38,590 nt of DNA, from assembly GCA_031401815.1 (NCBI GenBank), contig JANNRW010000349.1:1-38590 (forward strand), given 5' to 3'. Below the pieces are notes generated by a model. That model was not told where the DNA came from. It was given only the letters and a program-made list of their open reading frames with translations, and did no database searches. The DNA comes from JANNRW01 sp031401815 (GTDB taxonomy: Bacteria; Desulfobacterota; Desulfuromonadia; Geobacterales; DSM-12255). Shown in pieces: positions 13,256 through 22,140 of this stretch. The translations under genes and the position numbers were made by a program. Numbering within the stretch: position 1 is the stretch's first letter; the number at the start of each line of letters is the position of its first letter.

Positions 13256-15088
13256 TCACTCCACCGTGACACTCTTGGCAAGGTTGCGGGGCTGATCAAC
13301 ATCGGTACCTTTCAGAACAGCAATATGGTAGGCAAGGAGCTGTAGCGGTACACAGAGGAGAAGGGGGGTCAACTCTTCACTTGCTTCCGGAATCTCGATG
13401 ACCATCTCGGCTTTTCTGCGAATTTCATCATCCCCTTTTGTACAGAAAGCGATCACTCTTCCGCCGCGAGCTATTACCTCCTCCATGTTGGAGACGACCT
13501 TCTCGTAAGTACTGCTTTTCGGCACCAGCACAACAACCGGCATGTTTTCGTCAATAAGCGCAATCGGGCCATGTTTCATCTCGCCGGCCGGATACCCTTC
13601 GGCGTGTATATAGGAGATCTCCTTTAGTTTCAGCGCCCCTTCCAGGGCGATGGGATAATTCATCCCCCGACCGAGATAAAGGAAATCCCGTGCGTTCATG
13701 AAGCGGCGGGCGACTTTTTCCATTTCAGCATCAAGCTTCAAAGTCTCTTCGAGAAGTGTGGAGGAGTGCAGGAGTTCGGCAATCAACTGGCGGCCACGTT
13801 CCCTGTCTAGCACCCCTCGCATACGGCCAAAATGAATCGAGAAAAGTTGCAGGGCTATCAGCTGGGTTACGAAAGCTTTTGTAGAGGCTACGCCGATTTC
13901 CGGCCCGGCGTGGGTATAAATGACTCCATCTGCTTCTCTTGCTATCGAGGAATCAACAACGTTGCAGATGACCAGGGCTTTGGCTCCCCTTGATCTTGCT
14001 TCACGCATGGCTGCAAGCGTATCAGCTGTTTCGCCTGACTGGGAGATGAGAATTATGAGTGTCTTGTCGCTGACAACCGGATTGCGATAACGGAACTCAG
14101 AGGCGATGTCAACTTCGACCGGAATCCGGCAGTGCTCCTCAATCAGGAATTTGCCGATCAGCCCGGAGTGCCAGGAGGTGCCGCAGGCAACGATACAGAT
14201 TCTGTCAACCTTTGCCAGATCTTCCGGTAACAGACGGAGCCCTTCCAGGAAAACATCCCCCTCCTCCTCCAGAAGCCTTCCGGCAATGGTATCGCGTATG
14301 GCTCGGGGCTGTTCGTAAATCTCCTTCAACATGAAGTGCTTGTAGCCATCCTTCTCTGCCATGTGGGAAGACCAGTCAATGTGACGCGGCTTTTTGTCGA
14401 GCCTCTCACCACCAAGCGTTGAAAACTGCGGCTGTTCATTTTCACAAAACAGGACCAGCTCTCCATCTTCCATAAAAACCATCTCACGGGTATGAGAGAG
14501 TATCGCCGGAATATCGGAAGCCACGAAAAACTCGCCAATGCCGATTCCGACCACCATGGGTGATCCCTGCTTGGCAGCTATCATTGTGCCGGGCTCATCC
14601 TCGCAAAGTATGCAGACGGCATAAGCTCCTCGCACCTCTGCGAGCCCCTGGCGAACCGCTGATTCAAAGCCGTTGCCATCTTTAAGCTTCTCTTCGATGA
14701 GATGGGAAATCACCTCGGTATCGGTCTCGCTTTTGAAAACATGGCCCAAGGCATTCAGGGAGGCTTTTAGCTGAAGGTAGTTTTCAATTATGCCGTTATG
14801 AACGAGAATAATTGAACCGGCTTTGTGAGGATGGGCATTAATTTCCGATGGCCTTCCGTGCGTAGCCCAGCGGGTGTGGCCGATACCGATTGAGCCGTGA
14901 AGGGGGTTATCTGCCAATAGCCGTTCAAGGTTGACCAGTTTGCCTTCGCTTCTGGCAACTTCCGAGCATCCATCTGTTATGGTACAGATACCGGCTGAAT
15001 CATAACCTCGATATTCAAGGCGTCTCAGCCCGTCGAGAATGATCGGGGTGGCTGGTTTTTCTCCAATATATCCTACAATTCCACACAT
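13256..15088 (-). CDS. glmS: Glutamine--fructose-6-phosphate aminotransferase (isomerizing)
   Basis: The 610-residue enzyme makes glucosamine-6-phosphate from fructose-6-phosphate and glutamine, the first step towards UDP-GlcNAc for peptidoglycan and LPS. The N-terminal glutaminase begins MCGIVGYIG, with Cys as nucleophile after Met removal, and has RRLEYRGYDSAG and GHTRWATHG. Two SIS sugar-isomerase domains follow (CGTSWHSG region and SQSGETADT), ending in the conserved DQPRNLAKSVTVE tail. The length is normal and all landmarks are present. It precedes hsdM on the same strand but is closed off by a hairpin; glmU is just upstream. Confidence 0.97.
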   Translation of the reverse strand: MCGIVGYIGEKPATPIILDGLRRLEYRGYDSAGICTITDGCSEVARSEGKLVNLERLLADNPLHGSIGIGHTRWATHGRPSEINAHPHKAGSIILVHNGIIENYLQLKASLNALGHVFKSETDTEVISHLIEEKLKDGNGFESAVRQGLAEVRGAYAVCILCEDEPGTMIAAKQGSPMVVGIGIGEFFVASDIPAILSHTREMVFMEDGELVLFCENEQPQFSTLGGERLDKKPRHIDWSSHMAEKDGYKHFMLKEIYEQPRAIRDTIAGRLLEEEGDVFLEGLRLLPEDLAKVDRICIVACGTSWHSGLIGKFLIEEHCRIPVEVDIASEFRYRNPVVSDKTLIILISQSGETADTLAAMREARSRGAKALVICNVVDSSIAREADGVIYTHAGPEIGVASTKAFVTQLIALQLFSIHFGRMRGVLDRERGRQLIAELLHSSTLLEETLKLDAEMEKVARRFMNARDFLYLGRGMNYPIALEGALKLKEISYIHAEGYPAGEMKHGPIALIDENMPVVVLVPKSSTYEKVVSNMEEVIARGGRVIAFCTKGDDEIRRKAEMVIEIPEASEELTPLLLCVPLQLLAYHIAVLKGTDVDQPRNLAKSVTVE

Positions 15089-15098
15089 TGGTTACCTC

Positions 15099-15254
15099 AG
15101 GCTCCAGGCTCCAGGCTCTAGGCTCTAGGTCTAGGCATAGTTTCTTTGAAACTCCGCGCTTTAATAATTTCAGCTGTTCAAACCATCTTGCCTCATATTT
15201 GCATCCTTGCCCCGAGCCCAGAGCACAGAGCCTATTGCCCCGAGCCCAGAGCCC
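15099..15254. repeat. Heptamer-type inverted repeat between glmU and glmS
   Basis: Five degenerate tandem aggctcc/aggctct units (15099-15135) on one side; gccccgagcccagagc twice (15209-15224 and 15237-15252) on the other, partly complementary to the first. The right block runs into the glmU stop and encodes its last residues (RALGSGQ). The rest of the spacer shows nothing recognisable. Confidence 0.65.
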
Positions 15255-16617
15255 GCTTCTTCACCCACCCCTCCTTGTTTATCTGGGGTGAGCGGGCAAT
15301 TACGAGTGAATCCGGAGGCACATCCTTGGTCACGGTGGTTCCGGCTGCTATTAGTGATCCGGCTCCTACAGTGACCGGAGCAACAAGCTGGACATCGCTC
15401 CCGACAAAAACCCTGTCACCGATAACGGTTTTGTGTTTGTTGACGCCATCATAATTACAGGTGATTGTCCCGCAGCCGATGTTGACATCCCTGCCTATTT
15501 CAGCATCCCCCAGATAGGTCAGATGTGATGCTTTTGAGCCTTCACCCATGACAATCTTCTTGGTCTCAACAAAGTTTCCTATCTTGACATGGGCCCCAAG
15601 CCGGGAACCTGGGCGCAGATGTGCCATGGGACCAACTGCTGAGTCATCGCCAACTTCAGCCTCAGTAAGAACCGAACCGGCCTTGATAATGACTTTATCT
15701 CCGATCCTGCAATCACGGATAACCACCCCCGGCTCAATGAGGGTGCCGCTGCCTATAACGGTCTTCCCGTAAATATGTACATTCGGATAAATGGTTGAAT
15801 CCCTGCCAATAACAACGCCAGATTCGATATATGTTGTTGCCGGATCGATCAGGGTGACCCCGTCCAGCATCAGTTCATTATTGATGCGACGACAAAGTGC
15901 GGCAGCAGCAACTGCAAGCTGCTGTCGGTCATTTACCCCCATCACTTCAGTTGAATCTTCTATTGAATACGCCAGACAGAGCTGATTAGTCAAAGATGCC
16001 TCTTTTATGATATCAGTCAGATAGTACTCTTTCTGAAGGTTATCGTTTTTCAGTCGCGATACAGCCTTGAACAGGAAATCAGAAGCAACGCAGTAGATTC
16101 CTGAATTGATTTCCAGAATCTCACGCTCTTCAGATGTTGCATCCCTCTCCTCCACTATTCTCGTAATCCTGCTCCCTTCGCGCTTGATGATTCTGCCATA
16201 ACCGTAAGGGTTCTTCAGATGGGTGGTCAGTACGCTGATTACTGCACCTCTGGAGAGATGAGACAAAAGCATTGCCTGAAGCGTTGATGCCTTTATCAGG
16301 GGCGCGTCCCCGCAAAGGATCATAATAGTGCCGCTGAAACCCTCCAGCACAGGTCGGGCAGACAGTACCGCATGGCCGGTACCAAGCTGATCTGCCTGCC
16401 GGGCAAAAAGGATGGTGTCATCATCTCCAAAAAACTCTTTCACCTTCTCTTCCTGATGACCAACAACCAGGGTTATCAGCTCTGCTCCGGCGCTCTTTGC
16501 CGCCTGAACCGGCCAGGAAAGCATCGGCCTCTCTCCAAGGGGGTGCATCACCTTTACCAGATCGGACTTCATCCGCGTCCCCTTGCCTGCGGCAAGAATT
16601 ATAGCTGCAACACTCAT
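15232..16617 (-). CDS. glmU: Bifunctional GlcNAc-1-P uridyltransferase / GlcN-1-P acetyltransferase
   Basis: The 461-residue enzyme completes UDP-GlcNAc synthesis. The N-terminal uridyltransferase has LAAGKGTRMKS (8-18) and a CGDAPL motif near 101-106. The C-terminal left-handed beta-helix of hexapeptide repeats (about 255-440) carries acetyltransferase residues in the HLRPGSRLGAHVKIGNF and NYDGVNKHKT regions. The length is normal. The last few residues are encoded by an intergenic repeat, which is probably harmless. The start is supported by gagagg before the ATG. glmS follows 143 bp downstream, so the two may share control. Confidence 0.96.
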   Translation of the reverse strand: MSVAAIILAAGKGTRMKSDLVKVMHPLGERPMLSWPVQAAKSAGAELITLVVGHQEEKVKEFFGDDDTILFARQADQLGTGHAVLSARPVLEGFSGTIMILCGDAPLIKASTLQAMLLSHLSRGAVISVLTTHLKNPYGYGRIIKREGSRITRIVEERDATSEEREILEINSGIYCVASDFLFKAVSRLKNDNLQKEYYLTDIIKEASLTNQLCLAYSIEDSTEVMGVNDRQQLAVAAAALCRRINNELMLDGVTLIDPATTYIESGVVIGRDSTIYPNVHIYGKTVIGSGTLIEPGVVIRDCRIGDKVIIKAGSVLTEAEVGDDSAVGPMAHLRPGSRLGAHVKIGNFVETKKIVMGEGSKASHLTYLGDAEIGRDVNIGCGTITCNYDGVNKHKTVIGDRVFVGSDVQLVAPVTVGAGSLIAAGTTVTKDVPPDSLVIARSPQINKEGWVKKRALGSGQ

Positions 16618-16636
16618 TGTGAAAACCTCTCTTTAG

Positions 16637-16887
16637 GTAACTGCTCAGATCAAAAACGAATCAAGGCAACTCACACGGAGGCACGAAGGCACGGAGAAAG
16701 TCAAAAACAAAGTCTTTACCTGATTAGTTCTAAAAAGACTAAATCAAGCGCTTTTTCAGAACGAATCAAGGAGTCTTTATGGTTTACCACAAAGGTTTTG
16801 GTCAGTCTTTATTCAGGTTTTCTCTGTGCCTCTGTGCCTCCGTGTGAAACTGATTTTGAATTTCTGATTTATGACCTGAGTAGTTAC
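16637..16887. repeat. 251-bp palindromic MITE-like element
   Basis: The ends are inverted repeats gtaactgctcag (16637-16648) and ctgagtagttac (16876-16887). Inside, the left half carries cacggaggcacgaaggcac and the right half the inverted gtgcctctgtgcctccgtg. The left half matches 1-223 in inverted orientation. It has no transposase or long frame and fills the glmU/rfbC spacer almost exactly. It fits a non-autonomous transposable element or large hairpin-forming repeat. Confidence 0.75.
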
Positions 16888-16895
16888 CGCTTTTG

Positions 16896-17444
16896 TTAAA
16901 AAGGAATTTCCGCACTGGCAAAAAATACGCCGAGCTGATCCTTGCCTGACAGGATCGGGGGGGTGTCGAGGGGCCAGTCCACCCCGATGTCAGGATCATT
17001 CCAGAAGATGCACCGCTCATCTGCCGGTGAATAGTAGTCGGTGGTCTTGTAGAGAAACTCGGCGAACTCGCTTAACACAAGGAACCCATGGGCAAAGCCG
17101 ACCGGAATCCAGAGCTGCCGCCGGTTCTCGGCAGAGAGGCAAAAACCCGACCACTGCCCGTAGGTAGGTGAGTTGCGGCGGATGTCTACAGCAACATCAA
17201 AGACCTCACCGCTGGTGCATCTTACGAGTTTCCCCTGCGCCGCAGGTGGCATCTGGTAATGAAGACCCCGGAGTACGCCGCGCATGGAACGGGAGTGATT
17301 ATCCTGGACAAACGTAACGTCAAGCCCGGTTATCTCGGAAAAACCCCTCTGATTAAAACTTTCGTAAAAAAAGCCGCGATCATCTCCAAAAACTCGGGGT
17401 TCAATCAGGAGTAATCCCTCAATCTTGTTGCCGGTCACTTGCAT
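16896..17444 (-). CDS. rfbC: dTDP-4-dehydrorhamnose 3,5-epimerase
   Basis: The 182-residue RmlC-type cupin epimerises dTDP-4-keto-6-deoxyglucose on the way to dTDP-L-rhamnose. It contains the RGFFYESF start segment, VQDNHSRS, and LRGLHYQ with the catalytic His (about 62), plus the VPVGFAHGF-like segment IPVGFAHGF (about 113-121). The length matches the family. The usual partners rfbA, rfbB and rfbD are not in the window, so the gene stands alone with its own promoter. The start has aggga before the ATG. Confidence 0.95.
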   Translation of the reverse strand: MQVTGNKIEGLLLIEPRVFGDDRGFFYESFNQRGFSEITGLDVTFVQDNHSRSMRGVLRGLHYQMPPAAQGKLVRCTSGEVFDVAVDIRRNSPTYGQWSGFCLSAENRRQLWIPVGFAHGFLVLSEFAEFLYKTTDYYSPADERCIFWNDPDIGVDWPLDTPPILSGKDQLGVFFASAEIPF

Positions 17445-17485
17445 TTATTCCCTGCTCCACTCTTTTTTGCTGTTTGAAAGCATCT

Positions 17486-17514
17486 AAAATAACTTTATTC
17501 AGGGATGGATGCAA
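17486..17514 (-). promoter_or_regulatory. Candidate sigma-70 promoter of rfbC
   Basis: On the minus strand TTGCAT (17514-17509) and TATTTT (17491-17486) with 17-bp spacing, about 42 bp before the start codon. Confidence 0.45.
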
Positions 17515-17525
17515 ATCTTTTCACC

Positions 17526-17554
17526 TTTACATGACCGGCTCTTCCTATTATAGT
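17526..17554 (+). promoter_or_regulatory. Sigma-70 promoter of the plus-strand gene run
   Basis: TTTACA (17526-17531) and TATAGT (17549-17554) with 17-bp spacing; the ATG at 17572 is close, with ggagag as ribosome site. It could drive the long co-directional run to 26697. Confidence 0.6.
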
Positions 17555-17571
17555 TTCCAACCGGAGAGCTC

Positions 17572-18126
17572 ATGGGAATTCAGGAAGATATAGCATTTCT
17601 TGAACAGAATATCTCGGAACTGATTGTAAAGTACGAACAGTACTTTCTCGGGATCGAAAAGCGTGAACCGCTGAAGTTGCATGATGATATCGAACTCTTC
17701 ATAAGACGCTACAACACAGCCACGATCTTCAACACAATGCACAAGTTCAGATTCAATACTCTTGTAGCCAAATTCAACAGCTACAAGCAGTACTGGACGC
17801 GAATCAACCGCCTTATAGAGGATGGCAAGTACTCACGTGATCGCTTCAAAATGGCCAGACATCTTGCAGAAGGGGCTCTTCGGCCTCCAGCCGGTCATTA
17901 TGAAAAGCATCCCGATAATCATCTGGAAATCGTCTACCAGAGCTACCTTGAAGCAAGACGCAGCTGCAATCTCCCTACCGATCAGATAAATCGTGAAGCA
18001 ATGTTTTCACTAATAAACAAGCAGCGAGCAGCGCTTATCAGCAGACACCAATGCGCAGATGTGGAGTTCAGGGTCGTGATAGAGGACGGGGCTCCCAGGC
18101 TGAAGGCGCGACCGGCAAAAAAGTAG
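17572..18126 (+). CDS. Uncharacterised helical protein (MXAN_5187 C-terminal domain-like)
   Basis: The 184-residue soluble protein has no signal or membrane segment. The sequence is helical and charged (IAFLEQNISELIVKYEQYF near the start; FNTLVAKFNSYKQYWTRINR about 61-80). The pattern resembles deltaproteobacterial proteins labelled MXAN_5187 C-terminal domain; this is recollection, and no function is known. A short basic tail (LKARPAKK) ends the protein. It lies 16 bp before the radical SAM gene and is probably co-transcribed. Start: cggagag then ATG. Confidence 0.7.
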   Translation: MGIQEDIAFLEQNISELIVKYEQYFLGIEKREPLKLHDDIELFIRRYNTATIFNTMHKFRFNTLVAKFNSYKQYWTRINRLIEDGKYSRDRFKMARHLAEGALRPPAGHYEKHPDNHLEIVYQSYLEARRSCNLPTDQINREAMFSLINKQRAALISRHQCADVEFRVVIEDGAPRLKARPAKK

Positions 18127-18142
18127 TCCGGAGACCCGTCCA

Positions 18143-20038
18143 GTGCAGATAACTCTTGTTGCCATTCATCCTGCCCGATCTCCCCAGTCACTCCCTCTGG
18201 CTAACGCTTTTCTGGCTGCTACCCTGCTTGAATCATCCAGGCTTTCAGGCAGGGTGAAGGTGACTCTGCTCGACCTGTTCTGCGAGCAGGGGGTTGAAGA
18301 GTCGATAGCCGCCATAACTGCCACAAGAGCTGACATGGTAGGGTTCTCCGTATACCTCTGGAACCGGGGGGAGAGCATAGCCATTGCAGGAAGGCTGCGA
18401 CTCGAAGCAAAACAGCTGATTCTTTTTTGCGGTGGGCCGGAAGCAACCGCTGATCCTGTTAAACTTCTTGCCGAAGCACCATTCAACTTTATTGTTGCTG
18501 GTGAAGGTGAAGGCCCGCTCCCGGATATTGTTGCATGCATTCTTGATAATGGCGATTTATCTGTAGTGCCGGGCGTTGCCAGGCTTGATGATGCGAAATA
18601 TCTCTTTACCCCTCCACTGCATCCGGGAGATCCGGACAGCATACCGTCTCCATTTTTATCAGGTATTTTGAAGCCGGCAGAGTACCAGGGATTTCTCTGG
18701 CAGTTGTCCAGAGGGTGTTGCTTTGACTGCGACTTCTGCTTTGACGCCAAAGATCAGCGTGGGGTAAGGCGCTTCGGGATTGAGCGGATAGCAGAAGAGC
18801 TCTCCTGGTTTGTCGAGCAGGGGGTGTCTCAGGTGTTTGTCCTTGACTCGACCTTTAATCAGGACAAAAAACGCGCTGCTGCAATACTTGGGCTGATTGC
18901 CGAAAAGGCCCCTGATATTCACTTTCACTTTGAAGTCAGGAGCGAATTCATTGATCGAAAACAGGCAAAGCTTTTTGCAGCCACGAGATGTTCTTTGCAG
19001 ATAGGTCTTCAGAGCTGTAGCCCCGATGTCCTGAAAAATGTCAACCGGAGCTTTGACAGAGATGATTTCATCCGCCGGATCGGGTTTCTTGAGGAGGTCG
19101 GTGCCATCTTCGGTTTTGACCTGATCTATGGGCTTCCGGGGGATACTCTGGCAGGTTTCAGGGAGAGCCTTGATTTTGCTCTTTCGCTATATCCGAATCA
19201 TCTGGACATCTTTCCGCTGGCAGTTCTTCCCGGCACAAAACTGGCGGCCAGAAGTCAAAGTCTTGGTCTTGACCACCTCTTGTCCCCTCCGTACAGCCTG
19301 CTGGCGTCACCGACCTTTACTGCTTCAGATATGGTTATTGCCGCAAGAGTTGCCAATGCGTGCGATATTTTCTACAGCCGGGGGAGAGCTGTTGCCTGGT
19401 TTGCCAGTATAACCGCAGGGCTTGGGATCTCCGCAAGCACCCTTTTTGAGGAGTTTGCCGCTTACCTTGAAAGAGACGGCAACCCTTTACGGGAAGAGGC
19501 AGAGCTGACTGATAACGAAATCTGGAAAATGCAGAGAGATTTCCTGAAAGAAGCATTTATTGGCAGAGAAGCTGCTGATCTTCTTTTAATTGCCCTTGAT
19601 CTGGTGGATTACAACCATCACTATGCATCTGCACTGATGGCAGTCCCTCCGAACCCTCCGGATGATCTGGAACTCCAGCAACTGCTGTTCGCAGATCTGC
19701 CACTCTCCCTTGCCGGTTCGGCAAGCCTTGCAATTTTCAACTATGAAATACTGGAAATTCTGGAAGCCGGAGCGCCGGATCTTGAAGAGTTTGTCAGCTA
19801 CTACTCCCCTGATGGATCTTTTGCCGTCATCTACCCAATAAATGGTGAAATAGCTACAGAATCACTTATAAAACCTTACTATCTGCTGCTCGAACTTCTT
19901 GACGGAAAAACTCCTGTCGGTCAGCTTGCATCCCGGCTCGATATTCCTGCTGATGAAGCTGCTTCCTTCCTTGAATTTGCTGTTCTTCAAGGGGTAGCGA
20001 TTTTGCCGTGGAACTCTTTTCCGGAGGCAGTGCAATGA
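18143..20038 (+). CDS. B12-binding-type radical SAM protein
   Basis: The 631-residue protein has an N-terminal cobalamin-binding-like Rossmann domain (about 1-150, with VGFSVYLWN and LFCGGPEA) without an obvious cobalt-ligand DxHxxG. The radical SAM barrel has the cluster motif Cys192-x3-Cys196-x2-Cys199. A long C-terminal region resembles DUF4080. Such enzymes bind a 4Fe-4S cluster and SAM for radical chemistry; the substrate cannot be read from the sequence. The start is GTG with ggag upstream; no ATG fits. The stop overlaps the pdxA ATG (ATGA), so the two are coupled. Confidence 0.85.
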   Translation: MQITLVAIHPARSPQSLPLANAFLAATLLESSRLSGRVKVTLLDLFCEQGVEESIAAITATRADMVGFSVYLWNRGESIAIAGRLRLEAKQLILFCGGPEATADPVKLLAEAPFNFIVAGEGEGPLPDIVACILDNGDLSVVPGVARLDDAKYLFTPPLHPGDPDSIPSPFLSGILKPAEYQGFLWQLSRGCCFDCDFCFDAKDQRGVRRFGIERIAEELSWFVEQGVSQVFVLDSTFNQDKKRAAAILGLIAEKAPDIHFHFEVRSEFIDRKQAKLFAATRCSLQIGLQSCSPDVLKNVNRSFDRDDFIRRIGFLEEVGAIFGFDLIYGLPGDTLAGFRESLDFALSLYPNHLDIFPLAVLPGTKLAARSQSLGLDHLLSPPYSLLASPTFTASDMVIAARVANACDIFYSRGRAVAWFASITAGLGISASTLFEEFAAYLERDGNPLREEAELTDNEIWKMQRDFLKEAFIGREAADLLLIALDLVDYNHHYASALMAVPPNPPDDLELQQLLFADLPLSLAGSASLAIFNYEILEILEAGAPDLEEFVSYYSPDGSFAVIYPINGEIATESLIKPYYLLLELLDGKTPVGQLASRLDIPADEAASFLEFAVLQGVAILPWNSFPEAVQ

Positions 20039-21039
20039 AACGCCCGATAATTGCCGTAACCATGGGTGATCCATCCGGAGTAGGGCCGGAGATTATTGCC
20101 AGAGCTGTTACAGACGCCGCTGTTTCAAGCTGCTGCCGACCTCTTGTTATAGGCGATCTGCGAGTCATGGAGCGTGCTGTTGCCCTGACAGGCGCAAAAT
20201 GCAGGGTGATTGCCGCAGAGCCGGATGAGTTGCCGGATGAAACATCCAGTGATGCTCTTCATCTTTTAGAGCGCTCTTGCCTTGAGAGTCGGGATATGGA
20301 GTACGGGGAGCCGACAGTAGCCGCAGGGGATGCGGTTTTTCGCTACATAACCCAGGGAGCGGCGCTCTGCCTTTCAGGAAAAGCTGCTGCAATGGCAACA
20401 GCTCCGATTAACAAGGAGATACTAAACCGCGCCGGCCATCACTTTCCCGGACATACGGAACTGCTTGCAGAGTTGACCGGCGCATCAGAGTTCGTTATGA
20501 TGCTGGCTGGCGAAAAACTGCGGGTCGGACTTGTGACAATTCACGAAGCTGTTGCAGAGATCCCGGCTCTGGTTACATATGAAAAGGTGCTCTCCACCAT
20601 CCGGATCATTAACAGGGATGTTGGCCGCTATTTCCGCCCTGATCCCCGCATTGCAGTGCTTGCGCTTAATCCGCATGCAGGAGAAGGGGGGCTTTTCGGA
20701 GACGAGGAAGAGCGTGTCATAATGCCGGCGATTCTGGCCGCCCGGGCAGAAGGGATCGATGCCTCAGGCCCTCACTCTGCTGACACTCTTTTCTATTTTG
20801 CCGCCAAAGGTGAATATGATGCCGTAGTATGCATGTATCATGATCAGGGGTTGATTCCTCTCAAACTCCTTCACTTTGACGATGGAGTGAATATTACCCT
20901 TGGCCTTCCGATCATAAGAACTTCAGTTGATCACGGTACAGCCTATAACCTCGCTGGTAAAGGGGTTGCAAAGCATGAGAGCATGAAGGCAGCAATCATC
21001 CTTGCAGCAAATATGGCGATTTCCAGGAGCATCGGGTGA
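20035..21039 (+). CDS. pdxA: 4-hydroxythreonine-4-phosphate dehydrogenase
   Basis: The 334-residue enzyme oxidises 4-phosphohydroxy-L-threonine in the DXP-dependent pyridoxal phosphate pathway. Landmarks are GDPSGVGPEI near the start, TAPINKE, the metal-binding FPGHTE, HDQGLIPLK and TSVDHGTAY near the end. The ATG at 20035 has ggagg upstream and overlaps the previous stop; an in-frame ATG at 20008 lies inside the previous gene and is not used. No pdxJ is in the window. The GGDEF gene starts 3 bp after the stop. Confidence 0.96.
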   Translation: MKRPIIAVTMGDPSGVGPEIIARAVTDAAVSSCCRPLVIGDLRVMERAVALTGAKCRVIAAEPDELPDETSSDALHLLERSCLESRDMEYGEPTVAAGDAVFRYITQGAALCLSGKAAAMATAPINKEILNRAGHHFPGHTELLAELTGASEFVMMLAGEKLRVGLVTIHEAVAEIPALVTYEKVLSTIRIINRDVGRYFRPDPRIAVLALNPHAGEGGLFGDEEERVIMPAILAARAEGIDASGPHSADTLFYFAAKGEYDAVVCMYHDQGLIPLKLLHFDDGVNITLGLPIIRTSVDHGTAYNLAGKGVAKHESMKAAIILAANMAISRSIG

Positions 21040-21042
21040 AAA

Positions 21043-22140
21043 ATGCGCAACTCGCTTGACTTAAAAGATGAGACTGATTGCGGTCGGCACATTGATGCAA
21101 TAAGTACTCTCATGGAGATTGCCAGAACACTTGCGTCCCCTCTGGAAATTCAGGAAATCCTTGAAAATATAATGTCCCAGATAAGCTGGCTTTTAAGCCC
21201 CAAGGCGTGGTCTCTTCTCCTTCTTGATGAAGAGAGTGGTGAGCTTGAGTTTGCTGTTGTGGTTTCAGAAGTGGCTGACAAGCTGAAAGGGGTAAAACTG
21301 CCTCGTGGGCATGGCGTTGCCGGCTGGGTTGCAGAAAACGGGGAGTCACTCATAATACCGGATGTTAACTGTGACCCCCGCTTTGCTGCCGAATTCGATA
21401 AGGCTTTTTCATTTTCTACCCGCTCGATCGCATGCATTCCGATCAGATGCCACGATCAGACATACGGCGTGATTGAGCTTATCAACAGCCTTGATGAAGG
21501 ATCCTTCAGCGAAGCTGACGAACAGATCCTCACAACCATTGCCGATATTGCCGGGATTGCGATCTCGAATGCAAGAGCAGTCGCCAGGATAAACCGGCTG
21601 GTAATTACCGATGACCTGACCGGTCTTTACAACTCCCGCTATTTCTTTGAACAGGTTGAGTACGAAGTGGAAAGGGCAAAGCGTTATCACACACCACTCT
21701 CACTGGTTTTTTTCGATCTGGATCACTTCAAGGCTGTAAACGATACCTATGGACACCTTACAGGGAGCAGGCTTCTTAAAGAGGTTGGTGAGCTGCTTCA
21801 GCTGCTGATTCGAAAGACAGACAGGGCAGCCAGATATGGTGGGGACGAATTCGTAATCATCCTCCCTCAAACCGAAAAAGCCGGGGCGCGTACTCTGGCG
21901 ATCAAGATCATGGAGGCACTTCACAAACAGTGCTTTTTCAGCAACTGTGGCAAGAGGCTTGAAGTCACCGGGAGCTTCGGCGTTTCGGGATTTCCGGATG
22001 ATGCAGAGACATCGACCGAACTGATAAGCGCCGCAGATACAGCCATGTACCTGGTTAAAGAGCAGGGGCGTAATGGCGTCAGCGTGGCTGATGGCTGCAA
22101 GAGTTTCGATGTAAACTCTTTTGATGGAATAAGAAGATGA
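21043..22140 (+). CDS. GAF-GGDEF protein, predicted Hypr-type cyclic dinucleotide synthase
   Basis: The 365-residue cytoplasmic protein has a GAF sensor domain (about 18-180) and a GGDEF domain (about 188-345). It keeps FFDLDHFK (223-230), the active site GGDEF (266-270) and an inhibitory-site RxxD (RKTD, 257-260). At the base-recognition position, where canonical enzymes have Asp in G-H-x-x-G-D, it has Ser242 (GHLTGS). Asp-to-Ser here marks Hypr GGDEF enzymes such as Geobacter GacA, which make 3',3'-cGAMP as well as c-di-GMP. Product prediction is inference. It is spaced 3 bp after pdxA and overlaps mtgA by ATGA. Confidence 0.9.
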   Translation: MRNSLDLKDETDCGRHIDAISTLMEIARTLASPLEIQEILENIMSQISWLLSPKAWSLLLLDEESGELEFAVVVSEVADKLKGVKLPRGHGVAGWVAENGESLIIPDVNCDPRFAAEFDKAFSFSTRSIACIPIRCHDQTYGVIELINSLDEGSFSEADEQILTTIADIAGIAISNARAVARINRLVITDDLTGLYNSRYFFEQVEYEVERAKRYHTPLSLVFFDLDHFKAVNDTYGHLTGSRLLKEVGELLQLLIRKTDRAARYGGDEFVIILPQTEKAGARTLAIKIMEALHKQCFFSNCGKRLEVTGSFGVSGFPDDAETSTELISAADTAMYLVKEQGRNGVSVADGCKSFDVNSFDGIRR

